A stretch of 64,000 bases of DNA, taken from the NCBI RefSeq assembly GCF_017377855.1, contig NZ_JAFREP010000005.1, positions 1 to 64,000 on the forward strand, in the 5' to 3' direction. Source of the stretch: Acanthopleuribacter pedis (lineage in GTDB: Bacteria > Acidobacteriota > Holophagae > Acanthopleuribacterales > Acanthopleuribacteraceae). The notes below the pieces were generated by a model that ran no database searches, was not told the DNA's origin, and saw only the letters and a list, made by a program, of their open reading frames with translations. Of the stretch, positions 31,074-39,769 are shown piece by piece (position 1 is the first letter of the stretch; each line of letters starts with the position of its first letter). The translations under genes and the position numbers were made by a program.

Positions 31074-33107
31074 TTACCAGGGCAAATCCTGTTGGACGGG
31101 CACATGGTAGTGGTCGAGGCGGTGACGGATGCGCCATTCCGACCGTTTGCCCAGGCACCAGGTCGAAACCGGGGAGTAGCCGGCTTGGCAATAACCGTAG
31201 GGTGAGACCATCGCGCTGCCGCAGCTTGGGCAGTTTTCGTTTTCGCTGGTGGTCGCAAACACCGAGTGGCAGCTCATGCAAACGGTTAAATCCGGTGCCG
31301 GTTGTAGCTGGCTAATGCCCGCGTTGCGCGCCTCACCCAGCAAACGCTGGAGCAAACCCGCGTCGTTGCCGGTGCCGCCGTGCAGGAACAGCACCGTGTT
31401 GTGCAAACCACTGAAGAAGCGGTGCAGCTTGCCCTCGTGGCGGAACCGTTCGCGCCAGCCGATGGCTTTAAACGGCAGGATATTGGGGCCCTCGGTATAA
31501 ATCGGGTGGGATTGGTCCGGTTCGTGGATCAGGTAGGCACCCGCATCCTTGGCGTGGCGTTTGAAATCGAGGTACGCGAAGCGGTAGGCGACGTTGTCGT
31601 TTTTGGTGCAGGACAACAGCATCCGCATTTTGTGAATGCGGTTGCGCACCCCAATATCGCCTTCAATCGCCGTCAGGATTTTGATCGCGGTGTTGGTGAT
31701 CGCCTCGGCCGAGCTAGACGGTGAGCCGTTGAGGGCCGCCGCCGCTTCACCCAAACCGATGAGCTGCATCGGTTGGGTCGCCTGGTCGATTTTCAAAAAG
31801 GGCTGGTTACCCAAGCGGTGGCGCAAGAATTGGAGCGGCCCGCGGTTGCCGTAGGCCATCAGGCGCGAAATGAACAGCCGTTTCTGGCGGTGCGCCGTGA
31901 CCGACACATTAAAAATACGTTCGACTTCTTGCCAAAAACCTTGCTCATCGCGGCCGAGCGCCATGGTTGGCAGGTTCACCGCCAGCGAACTGAGCGAAAA
32001 GCCGCGCATTTGGGCCGGATGCTGCATGGCCTTGAGGTAGTCGGAATCGTTTAGATTGAAATAACCCATGGCGCCGCAGTCGCGGCGGCTATCGCTAAAG
32101 GCGATGCGTGGGTTGCCGTGGCGGAAGGCGACCTCAACCAATTTTTGGTGCAGGTGGTCCCAAGGCGCGTTGCGTTCGTTGAGGTGAAATACAATTTGGG
32201 GTGAATGCCAGGGGTTGCCGCGCGCATCGCCGTTGGCCAGCGCGTTGAGCAAGACCTCGTTGAAACGAACCAAGGTTCGGCCATAGTCCCCGTAACTCCG
32301 GCCCATTTTTTCGCCGCCCGGCCCCACCGCGAGGGTGCTGACCAAGGTTTTCGGCAGATCCAAATCAAAGTCCAAAATTACCTGGCGATACAGGCCGCCG
32401 CGCTCCAAATCAAGCTGACCGAATTCGTACAGCATTTGCTGGGCGAACTGGTCCAATTCCGCCTCGTTCATGGGTTCCAAAAAGGGGAGCAGCAGCGTGT
32501 TGACGTGGCCCCAGTGGATGTCGCCGGCGAAGTGGTTCTGCAGTTCATGGGTGAAGCGGATCAAGTGGGCCAGCAGGACGTCCGCGTGTTTGGCGGGCCC
32601 GGCCGAGGGCGCGGAACGCATGACCGGCAGACCTTCGTGTTTGAGGTAATCGGGGGTCAGAAAAACGTGGTGGGGTCGGTCGATGGCGCCGAGGTGAAGC
32701 AATTCGAGGCGGCCCTCGTCATGGGCTTGGACCACGTCCTGCTGGTAAATGCGGCGGCAGGCGAATTGGGCCTTAATGCGTTGGGCGATGCGTTGCGAGG
32801 TGGCTTCCGGGTTTTGATCGGCGCCGGCCCCGTAACCGACGGGATGGTAAATATTGAGTTCCACATCGCTGAGCGACAGTTCCAGGGATTGCAGCGGGAT
32901 GGCGCCTACGGGGAACCCTTCTTGGCGCAAAAGTCCGGTTACCCAATGCAAAACAAGCGAGGGCGGGGTTTGTTCCAGGCCCAGATGGTGGGCGTTGGCC
33001 TGCACGCGGTGAATGACCTTTTGAATGACCTCGCCGGGGATTTGGCTGTCTTTTTGGAGGGTCTCGCGTAAACGGTTGAAATCCAGCGTTTGCGGTTGGT
33101 GGTCCAT
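31074..33107 (-). CDS. nrdD: Anaerobic ribonucleoside-triphosphate reductase-like glycyl radical protein
   Basis: About 677 residues from ATG 33107; the frame extends to 33299 and a TTG near 33212 preceded by GGGAG is an alternative start. NrdD-like features: RGFSLSSLAVNLPTMAL, VTAHRQKRL, PLQFLRHRLG, IGLGEAAAAL and a late YTEGPNILPF loop. The C-terminus has a four-Cys zinc site (CMSC and CPSC) followed by AGYSPVSTWCLGKRSEW, which parallels the GYYRPVxxWxxGK glycyl-radical segment of NrdD but is one residue shorter. NrdD makes dNTPs without oxygen and needs the radical-SAM activase NrdG, which is not seen here. Divergent member; a different glycyl radical activity is possible. Confidence 0.68.
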   Translation of the reverse strand: MDHQPQTLDFNRLRETLQKDSQIPGEVIQKVIHRVQANAHHLGLEQTPPSLVLHWVTGLLRQEGFPVGAIPLQSLELSLSDVELNIYHPVGYGAGADQNPEATSQRIAQRIKAQFACRRIYQQDVVQAHDEGRLELLHLGAIDRPHHVFLTPDYLKHEGLPVMRSAPSAGPAKHADVLLAHLIRFTHELQNHFAGDIHWGHVNTLLLPFLEPMNEAELDQFAQQMLYEFGQLDLERGGLYRQVILDFDLDLPKTLVSTLAVGPGGEKMGRSYGDYGRTLVRFNEVLLNALANGDARGNPWHSPQIVFHLNERNAPWDHLHQKLVEVAFRHGNPRIAFSDSRRDCGAMGYFNLNDSDYLKAMQHPAQMRGFSLSSLAVNLPTMALGRDEQGFWQEVERIFNVSVTAHRQKRLFISRLMAYGNRGPLQFLRHRLGNQPFLKIDQATQPMQLIGLGEAAAALNGSPSSSAEAITNTAIKILTAIEGDIGVRNRIHKMRMLLSCTKNDNVAYRFAYLDFKRHAKDAGAYLIHEPDQSHPIYTEGPNILPFKAIGWRERFRHEGKLHRFFSGLHNTVLFLHGGTGNDAGLLQRLLGEARNAGISQLQPAPDLTVCMSCHSVFATTSENENCPSCGSAMVSPYGYCQAGYSPVSTWCLGKRSEWRIRHRLDHYHVPVQQDLPW

Positions 33108-33461
33108 GCTCCGAAAAATGGAGGATTGGAGTTCCGACTCGGTCAGTTGATCGAGGTGTAAAGAGCTGGCACCGCGTGAGTTGTTTGGTTGTTTATTGCC
33201 AACGCTAACCAAAGCTTCCGGCTCCCTTCGATGACCTATCCCGGCACAAGGTGAGGGGTTGATGAGCGGGATATTTGCGCGCGCGGTCTTAAAGTGCACC
33301 GCCGTTCCCGTGCATCATACCAAAGATCGCCAACCATCGCTTCTCCGTTTCCATTTGATGAGGGAATGGCTGGGCAATGTGTCGGATTGTGGCTGACCCG
33401 GCGAACCGCGGGGGGTGGGTGCCGGCCCCTGCAGGGCCTACACGCCGGGAACTCCCGAGGA

Positions 33462-33500
33462 CCCTGGGTAACGGGTTGTTCCACAACCCGTTACCCAGGG
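33462..33500. repeat. Perfect 18-bp inverted repeat (CCCTGGG...CCCAGGG hairpin)
   Basis: CCCTGGGTAACGGGTTGT, three bases, then its exact complement at 33483-33500. There is no T-run. It precedes a dispersed repeat also found at 52.1-52.4 kb, where a shorter CCCAGGGC/GCCCTGGG palindrome (52285-52303) has the same place. Confidence 0.9.
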
Positions 33501-33557
33501 CTGAAATCCGTTACACCGCCGGTGTAACCAGAGGTGGTTCGCCGTTGGCTCACATTT

Positions 33558-33612
33558 TAAATCAGTGGTGGACCCCGCGTGGCGGTGTGCGTACCCGCGT
33601 AGGGGTACGCCG
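33558..33612 (+). repeat. Dispersed intergenic repeat, copy A
   Basis: The pattern AAATCAGTGGTGGACCCC...CGGTGTGCGT followed by an inverted repeat (ACCCGCG..GGGGTACGC). Two related copies occur near 52.1 and 52.4 kb. Preceded by GAGGTGGTTCGCC, which is also conserved in copy B. Confidence 0.6.
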
Positions 33613-33615
33613 GAT

Positions 33616-33840
33616 CAAGCAACGTGCGTGGATTACGAAAACCCGGAACAAGCCACGGACGCAGATTATGCAATGCCGCAACAAGGCACGGACGCAGGTT
33701 ACGCAATGCCGGAACAAGCCACGCGCGTGGGCACGCAATGGCGGTCAAGGCACGGACGCAGGTTACGCAATGCCGGATTAAGGCCACGGACGCAGTTTAG
33801 GCAATGCCGAATCAGTCACACGCGTGGATTGCGAACGTGG
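33616..33840. repeat. Tandem repeat array, about seven units of 33 bp
   Basis: Units begin at 33616, 33649, 33682, 33715, 33746, 33779 and 33813 with a core CAAGCCACGGACGCAGGTTA followed by (C/T)GCAATGCCG. Two units are 31 or 34 bp long, which breaks any reading frame, so it is not coding despite an ORF that crosses it. Confidence 0.85.
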
Positions 33841-33849
33841 GGCTTCTGC

Positions 33850-34803
33850 TCACCCGAGCTTGCGCATTTTGCCGCACCATATCCAATCCTCGTGGAGGAT
33901 GTAGCGGCGCTTGTGGTTAAAACGTACGTAGGGCACACCGTCGGTTTGGTAGAACATTTCGAACTGGTCGTCGAGCAATTCGAGCATGGCGTCGAAATGA
34001 CCTTCATTCTCAAAATCCCAGGGCGTGCAAATCGATAAGGTGCCGCCGGGTTTCATGATGCGCATGATTTGCACCAGGACCGCGGCCGGGTCGTCAATTA
34101 AATCGAGCACATGGCCGCAGTGGACCCAATCGAAAAGCGGCTCATTAAACGGCATTTGCTCGATGTCGCCGCAGATGACGGTGGCGTTGTCGACCGCCTT
34201 TTTCTTGAACGAGGCGCTCTGACGGCCGCGCGAGGGGTCAAAGAACTGGGTATTGATCTCTTTTTGGCGCAGCAAATGGTTGGCCGTGGCGGCCAGGAAG
34301 AAGTTGCGCTCCAAACCGATGACTTGGTTGCACATTTCCGCCATCTGTTGGGTCATACCGCCTTGACCGCAACCCAAATCGAGACCCAGGGAGGGGTGGT
34401 GCGCGCCGATGGCGTCCAATACCAAATCTTCAGGGGTCTGAATCTCAAGGTCTTGAATGAAGCTGGGCAGGCCGAGGTTCTCCCAAAAGCCGGGATAACC
34501 TTCACCGAGGATCTCGGAATCCATGGGCAGCGGTTCCGGCTGGGCAAAAAAGCCGTAGCGTTTAAAGAACCATTCTTTGATGTCGTCCTTTTCACCCATC
34601 TGCGCCATGGCCCGACTCACCGCCATGAGTTCGTTGGTGAGGTATAAGTCAATGTCGGGTTGTAGGACGGGCGTGCCGCAAAGGCGCGGGTAAAGGTCGT
34701 CTTCCCCGTCGGCGCCATACAGCCAGGGTTCAATCTCGGCCAACTTGGTTTCGCTTTCCGGGCTACAAACGATTTCGAGAAGAGACAGATCGTGATAGGT
34801 CAT
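33850..34803 (-). CDS. Class I SAM-dependent methyltransferase
   Basis: 317 residues from ATG 34803 with AAGG eight bases upstream; a GTG three codons earlier is in frame. The methyltransferase domain occupies the C-terminal two thirds: LGLDLGCGQGGMTQQMA (motif I), VICGDIEQMPF (motif III), WVHCGHVLDLIDDP and MKPGGTLSICTPW. The N-terminal 120 residues are of unknown fold. Substrate unknown. The tandem repeat array lies directly downstream. Confidence 0.8.
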   Translation of the reverse strand: MTYHDLSLLEIVCSPESETKLAEIEPWLYGADGEDDLYPRLCGTPVLQPDIDLYLTNELMAVSRAMAQMGEKDDIKEWFFKRYGFFAQPEPLPMDSEILGEGYPGFWENLGLPSFIQDLEIQTPEDLVLDAIGAHHPSLGLDLGCGQGGMTQQMAEMCNQVIGLERNFFLAATANHLLRQKEINTQFFDPSRGRQSASFKKKAVDNATVICGDIEQMPFNEPLFDWVHCGHVLDLIDDPAAVLVQIMRIMKPGGTLSICTPWDFENEGHFDAMLELLDDQFEMFYQTDGVPYVRFNHKRRYILHEDWIWCGKMRKLG

Positions 34804-35026
34804 AAGCGGCACCTTCCAGGCAAAAAATGAACATCGTGTCGGACCGAGGTAGGGGTGGGTTGTGGGAACGGGGTTTGGCTCATTCTAACCCGGAGTATGG
34901 GCGCGTGGGCGAGAAAAACGGGATGGGATGGATATGGTGTTAACTTAATGCTTCGGCGGCGATTGTCAAACGCTTTACCTGAACTTGGTGTCGCGCGGGG
35001 TTTCCCCCGTGAACTTCTTCACCAAC

Positions 35027-35054
35027 AAAAAAGGCCGCCCGAAAGGGGCGGCCC
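35027..35054 (-). terminator. Rho-independent terminator
   Basis: GGCCGCCC/GGGCGGCC stem with a four- to five-base loop and a run of six T on the minus strand, 29 bp after the stop of the peptidase-MA/barrel gene. Confidence 0.9.
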
Positions 35055-35082
35055 GTTGCCATTGGGTGGGTAAACACCCGCT

Positions 35083-38016
35083 TTAGAATTTACGACCAAT
35101 CCAGAAACTGAACCGGCTGGACGAGGGGAACTCGTCGAAGTTGGTGCGCTTGGCCCAGGTCCAGTGGACGTCCAAACCCAGCAGGTTCATGCTGATTTCA
35201 ACCCCGTAGGCGCCCAGCAGGTAGCGGGGATCGGGGTTTTCCGGGTCCCAGGGACGGGAGAGGGGGTCGTTGGGATCGGCGTCCGTGTCTTGGAATTCCC
35301 ATTCGAAATCGAAATCTTCGAACCAGGTGCCGCCCGCGTCGACGAACATGCCGCCGCGGATGTTGTAAAACGCGAAACCGGGGAATTGCAGACGGTCGAT
35401 GAGTGGGAAACGCAGTTCGAATTGGGTCAGGAACCGGCGTGAACCGACGAACTCTTGGTAGCCGTAATCGCCGCGCAGGTTGTTGTTGCCGCCGAGCGCG
35501 AAGAACTCGGGTGTGTCGCCGTCCGAATGGTTGTAAATCGTGCGGAAGGCGATCAACGAACGTTGGGTCAACTCGCGGTAAGCGCGGAAGTCGAAGCTGT
35601 AGGTTTCGTAGTTGTCGAGCACCGTACGCACGCCCACGTCAAGGGCCGTCCCGTGTTGCGGTCCCCAGCGTTGGTAGCGCAGGGTATCAAACGAGAAGTT
35701 GATGTAGGCGTAGGGTTCGGTGAAATCCACGTTGGTAAACACAAAGGACGGTTGCGAGGGGTCGTCCTCCGCGCCCGGGTTGGGAATGAAGCGGAACACG
35801 TCTTGGTCCGACATACCGCCGCCGATATCAACCCGCGAGAACAGCGAAAACGGATAGCGCATGTAGCCGCCGAGCTGCACGTTTTTGTAACGACGCTCCA
35901 AGCGGGCACGACCGGAAGCCGAGGAGAACGTAAAGGAATCGACAAAAAACTCCTGTAGCGACTGGAAGCTGGCGCCCCACTGCAGCCGACGTGTGCGGTT
36001 GAGGTAGTTAACGTAGTAATTTTCAAGGCTCGAAACCGAGTAGGTCGTGATATCCAACACGTGGTCGCCCAAGGTGTCGGAAAAGGAAATCGCCGAGTTC
36101 GATATGAAGCGACCGTCGTCCGTGGCGCCCACGTTCACGTTGACGTTGCTAATCGAGAAGTTGTTGCGCAGGCGGTACTTTTTGTACTGCTCGTCTTTTA
36201 ACTCGATGTTGGCCGACATGTTGTAGTTTTTGACGTTGGCGAAGTTGTCATTGGCCACGTCGTAAACCGCCTCACGCGCTTCCGGTTTATCCATGCGGTA
36301 AACCCGGTAGCGGCCCTGGTAATAGGCGGTGAAAATTAGCTGACGCTGTTCTTCACCTTCCTTGTGGTCGAAGATCACCCGTTCCTGTGGCGAAAAGGCC
36401 CCGGTCAGGATGTTGGTGTACTGTTTCTTAACACCCGATTCCAGATCGAGCTCGTAGATGTTGTAGATGTCGTCGAAACGGTCGGAGGCAAAGTAAATCG
36501 ACGTCATGTCGGCGCTGTAGGCCGCCTGAATGTCGTTGCCCAGGCCCGAGGTTAACTGAACCTTGTCGCCCTTAGCCAAGTCCAAGACGAAGACCTTAAA
36601 GAAGCCGTTGCGCGAGGAAGAGTAGAGGACTTCTTTGCCGTCCGGGCTCAGGCGCGGGTTGCGGTCCAGGTGCGGGTCGTTGGTCAGGTTCAACAGTTGT
36701 TCCGTGTCGCGGTTGTAGCTAAACACGTCGTAAAAACCGTTGACGTTGCCCACGAAGTACAGCAGGCTACCGTCCTTGGAGAACACCGGCGACTGGGCGT
36801 CGCGCAGCCCGTCAAAGATCACTTCTTGGCGAATGGAACCCTTGAGCACGTTGACGATGTACAAACGGTTAGAGCCTTCCTTGCGGGCTGAGAAGACCAA
36901 TTCGTTGCCGTCACTGCTCCAGGCCAAATCGTTGATGCCGCCGAAGGCGCCGACATTGATCTCGTTGTAGCGGTTGGTGTAGCCGCGGGTCAGGTTCTTG
37001 AAAATGCGGCCGTCTTTGGTCGAGATCAACACCAGGTCCAGCTCGTTTTTGATCGGAACGATGGCCGCGAACAAATCGCCGCTCGGCGAGAGTTCGGGAG
37101 AGAGCGTGGTGATCGCGCGCCGCGTGCGAATTTCACGGGCGTAATCGTCCGGCTCTTCTTTTTCCGGCAGCAGGGTCACGTACCGCTTGCGCAGGTATTT
37201 GCGGAACTGGCGGTCAAAATCCTCGACCGGCATCTCGAATGCCCGTTCAATCGCGGCCGGTACGTTGCCGGTAATGTTTTTGCGGTACTGCCACAGGAAG
37301 TTACGCACCCCCTCGATGCCGTACTGCTCTTCAATGAACTTGAAGGCCGCGTGACCAATCCGGTAGGCGATAAACGACAGCGAGTTAAAGTTGCCCAGTG
37401 AGGAAAAGTTCGAGGAAATCGCCGCGTCGCGCAATACCATGCGGTCCAGGTTGTCCTCGTCGTCGGCCACATAGGACGCCATCCCTTCAATGAACCAGGT
37501 CGGCGCGTTGGCCCGCACAATCGAACTGATGCGGTTGTTGTAGAACATGTCGTACTGGAAAATGTGCGTCAGTTCGTGGGTGAGCAGGCTGTAGTTCTTT
37601 TCCGGCTCCTGATCAAAGGGCAACACCATGCGGCTCTGGAAGGGTTCGGCAAAGGCACCGACCGCGCGCGGAATAAAGCCGGGGAAGATGTTGGTGAGTT
37701 CGAACTCTTCGTGGGTCTTGAAATAAATCAAGGGCACCTTGAAGTTCAGATCGTGCTGCAACTTTTCGGAAACCTGGCGGTATGCGGCCTCCGACATATC
37801 CACCACGGTCGGCAGCAGGTTGGCCGCCGATTCGTAGTAATACACCTTAAAGTGTTCCGAGTGGTAAACTTTCCACTCGAAGTTTTCATAGGGGATTTTG
37901 TTTTTCCCCCGCGCCATCGCGGAGGGGACCAGGACTCCGAGGAGCAACCCGATCATGAGCGCGCGCGGGCCCACCCGTGGACTGCGCGTGTTGGTTAAAA
38001 GCCGGCCTTGATTCAA
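35083..38016 (-). CDS. Peptidase MA-like / PD40 propeller / outer-membrane beta-barrel fusion
   Basis: 977 residues from a TTG at 38016 (GGAGG eight bases upstream). A signal peptide ends near residue 35 (VPSAMA). About 45-270: peptidase-MA/gluzincin domain with HELTHIFQYD and the third ligand in WFIEGMASYVADDE. About 300-560: TolB-like PD40 repeats (LSPDGKEVLYSSSRNG, FSKDGSLLYFVGN). About 620-977: alternating aromatic strands ending in FSFWIGRKF, i.e. a C-terminal Phe as in BamA-type outer-membrane barrels, with LGGNNNLRGDYG resembling the surface-antigen RGY loop. Suggests an outer-membrane protein with a periplasmic protease and propeller. The lipoprotein and TPR genes upstream on the same strand may be partners. 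Confidence 0.8.
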   Translation of the reverse strand: MNQGRLLTNTRSPRVGPRALMIGLLLGVLVPSAMARGKNKIPYENFEWKVYHSEHFKVYYYESAANLLPTVVDMSEAAYRQVSEKLQHDLNFKVPLIYFKTHEEFELTNIFPGFIPRAVGAFAEPFQSRMVLPFDQEPEKNYSLLTHELTHIFQYDMFYNNRISSIVRANAPTWFIEGMASYVADDEDNLDRMVLRDAAISSNFSSLGNFNSLSFIAYRIGHAAFKFIEEQYGIEGVRNFLWQYRKNITGNVPAAIERAFEMPVEDFDRQFRKYLRKRYVTLLPEKEEPDDYAREIRTRRAITTLSPELSPSGDLFAAIVPIKNELDLVLISTKDGRIFKNLTRGYTNRYNEINVGAFGGINDLAWSSDGNELVFSARKEGSNRLYIVNVLKGSIRQEVIFDGLRDAQSPVFSKDGSLLYFVGNVNGFYDVFSYNRDTEQLLNLTNDPHLDRNPRLSPDGKEVLYSSSRNGFFKVFVLDLAKGDKVQLTSGLGNDIQAAYSADMTSIYFASDRFDDIYNIYELDLESGVKKQYTNILTGAFSPQERVIFDHKEGEEQRQLIFTAYYQGRYRVYRMDKPEAREAVYDVANDNFANVKNYNMSANIELKDEQYKKYRLRNNFSISNVNVNVGATDDGRFISNSAISFSDTLGDHVLDITTYSVSSLENYYVNYLNRTRRLQWGASFQSLQEFFVDSFTFSSASGRARLERRYKNVQLGGYMRYPFSLFSRVDIGGGMSDQDVFRFIPNPGAEDDPSQPSFVFTNVDFTEPYAYINFSFDTLRYQRWGPQHGTALDVGVRTVLDNYETYSFDFRAYRELTQRSLIAFRTIYNHSDGDTPEFFALGGNNNLRGDYGYQEFVGSRRFLTQFELRFPLIDRLQFPGFAFYNIRGGMFVDAGGTWFEDFDFEWEFQDTDADPNDPLSRPWDPENPDPRYLLGAYGVEISMNLLGLDVHWTWAKRTNFDEFPSSSRFSFWIGRKF

Positions 38017-38144
38017 GACAGATACCTCCTCGGCACGAAACGCCGGTTATGGGAACCGGACATCAGGGACGAATGTGACGCCTCGACGGTTGTCGCCGAA
38101 ACGCCGCGCGTAAAAGATGTTAGGGAACGGTTGGGACTGAACAC

Positions 38145-38822
38145 TCAGAGCAAAGATCGTTCCGCCTTAACGACGGTATTGGTAAACAAACCCATGACCC
38201 GGTCGGAAACCCGTTGCAACAGCTCGTTGTAAACCAGTTGCTCGTCGACGTTGTCGCCTTCCAAATCGGTTGAGTCGCGCATTACCCCGCGGTAAAGCAG
38301 CTTGCCCTCATTGAGTTCGTATACATAAACATGTAACTCCAGGTTGAACCCGGTCACCTCGACAAACTGGCTGCGGTTGTAACGGCGCCCGAAGGAATCC
38401 GTCGAGCTGACTTCTTTGAAGCCGCTGCGGTCCAGAATGTTGAAGGAGATTACGCCGGTGATGGCAAGGGTTTCCTCCGCGTGGAGGAAGTTGAATTGAC
38501 GGAAGAAGGGCTGTTGCCGTGCAAAAAACTCGCGGGGGTCTTTTGCACTCAGGTCAACCTTGTCTTCTTCCAGGATGTCCATCACCTCGTTGCGTTTGAA
38601 TTCGCGAGTGAAAAAGTTGATCGCCGTTTGTTCCGTATCGAAATCAACCCCTTTTACATTGGCCACGAATCCTGGAAAGTACAGGTAATCGTAGTTGGTG
38701 AGATCCAACTTGGGCGGCAGAGGCAGCTCAATACGAACGGACTTCCCGGCGCCCCCGCAGCCGTAAAACAGGCATGCAGCGAGCAGCAGGGTCAAGCGGC
38801 GGGCGTTAGTATGCTCGATCAT
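38145..38822 (-). CDS. Hypothetical lipoprotein
   Basis: 225 residues. The N-terminus RRLTLLLAACLFYGCGG is a lipoprotein signal with Cys candidates at the LLAAC and LFYGC positions. The mature part is a mixed alpha/beta domain with LYFPGFVANV, an ITGVISFNILDRSGF strand pair and LHVYVYELNEGKLLYRG, reminiscent of CsgG/GNA1162-like envelope lipoproteins, but I cannot assign it. Its ATG overlaps the stop of the upstream TPR gene (ATGA), so they are translationally coupled. Confidence 0.7.
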   Translation of the reverse strand: MIEHTNARRLTLLLAACLFYGCGGAGKSVRIELPLPPKLDLTNYDYLYFPGFVANVKGVDFDTEQTAINFFTREFKRNEVMDILEEDKVDLSAKDPREFFARQQPFFRQFNFLHAEETLAITGVISFNILDRSGFKEVSSTDSFGRRYNRSQFVEVTGFNLELHVYVYELNEGKLLYRGVMRDSTDLEGDNVDEQLVYNELLQRVSDRVMGLFTNTVVKAERSLL

Positions 38823-39280
38823 GGCCGGCCTCCTGATTCAGGTTGTGACGTTTGTTTGACGGGGCCCGTTTCTTGAGGTTCCGCGCCTTTACGTTGGCGC
38901 TCGCGGGCCAATTGCCGTTGGTGACGCTTGTAGAAACTCAAAAATCGCTTGTAGTTCTTGCGAATGTCGTTGTTGTCTTCGTTGAGCTCCAGCGCGCGCT
39001 TGTACAGGTCGAGTGCCTGCTCGTAATCGCCGATGGACTCGTAGGCGACCGCCAAGTTGTTGGTCGCGCGTGAGTTGTCCGGGTCGGCTGCACGTACCTT
39101 TTCCCAGCGGAAGATGGCCTCGCGCCATAAATCGTACTCGGCCGCCTTGCGTCCGAATTGAAGCTCCTCGCCGATGAGGACGCGGTCCAGTTTGGGTTTG
39201 CGTTTTTGGGTCGAGCTACCGCAATTCCATGCGGTACATGCGAAACCCAACAACAGCAATACGGTTGCAACAGCCTTCAT
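38819..39280 (-). CDS. TPR lipoprotein
   Basis: 153 residues from ATG 39280 (AAAGGAG upstream). Signal MKAVATVLLLLGFACTAWNCGSS carries a lipobox-like Cys. Residues about 40-115 form two TPR units (AAEYDLWREAIFRWEKV, NLAVAYESIGDYEQALDLYKRAL), then a basic tail. It is the first gene of a unit with the next lipoprotein and perhaps the barrel fusion. Probably a scaffold in the cell envelope. Confidence 0.75.
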   Translation of the reverse strand: MKAVATVLLLLGFACTAWNCGSSTQKRKPKLDRVLIGEELQFGRKAAEYDLWREAIFRWEKVRAADPDNSRATNNLAVAYESIGDYEQALDLYKRALELNEDNNDIRKNYKRFLSFYKRHQRQLARERQRKGAEPQETGPVKQTSQPESGGRP

Positions 39281-39769
39281 GTGTGCTCCTTTGAAACGGA
39301 TCAATCGGGGCCTGCCGGTACGTAGAAAACACCCGTTGAATTCAGGTACTTAAATGAGGAAAACGCCAGTATCCCGAATTCTATGCCAAAAGAGGCCGAT
39401 ATGCCCACCACTTCGTCTAAATATCTTTAAAGCTAAACTGATACTTTTCACCTATAGAAACTTTTTTACGGCGGCGATCAAGGCCCCGCGTCCCCTGGAT
39501 GCTGCACTGTCATCCGTTGGCGACGCCCCCTTGAGGGGACAGCCGTGCCCGTCGCGGATCTTTTTGGCCTTACCCCGCGTGCGCCCGCGTTTTTGGGAAA
39601 ACCACGTCCTGTATTTTTCGCCGGGCCGTCCTTGACCCGGCCGCATCAAGCGGTTAGGTTAGAACTACCAACCACACGCTTTTCTCTCTGCAACCGAACA
39701 CACCGAGCCCCTTGCATGTTGCGAAAAGATCCTGGCTTTTCACTTGGTGGCTCGTGAAGGTTGCTTAAA
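39281..39769. other. Intergenic region between divergent genes
   Basis: About 490 bp, partly A+T rich around 39415-39465. It should hold the divergent promoters of the TPR lipoprotein gene and dprA. I see no RNA gene or convincing promoter boxes. Confidence 0.4.

Noticed and set aside
33616..33840. CRISPR array
   Set aside because: Units are contiguous 33-bp repeats with no unique spacers and no cas genes.
33565..34038. 157-codon ORF over the 33-bp tandem repeats
   Set aside because: Repeat units of 31 and 34 bp break the periodic frame and the ORF runs into the antisense of the methyltransferase gene.
39640..39700. Possible tRNA remnant upstream of dprA (a minus-strand ORF ends in VVGSSNLTA, a pattern often produced by tRNA genes)
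   Set aside because: No cloverleaf can be drawn; T-loop consensus GTTCGAAT is absent.
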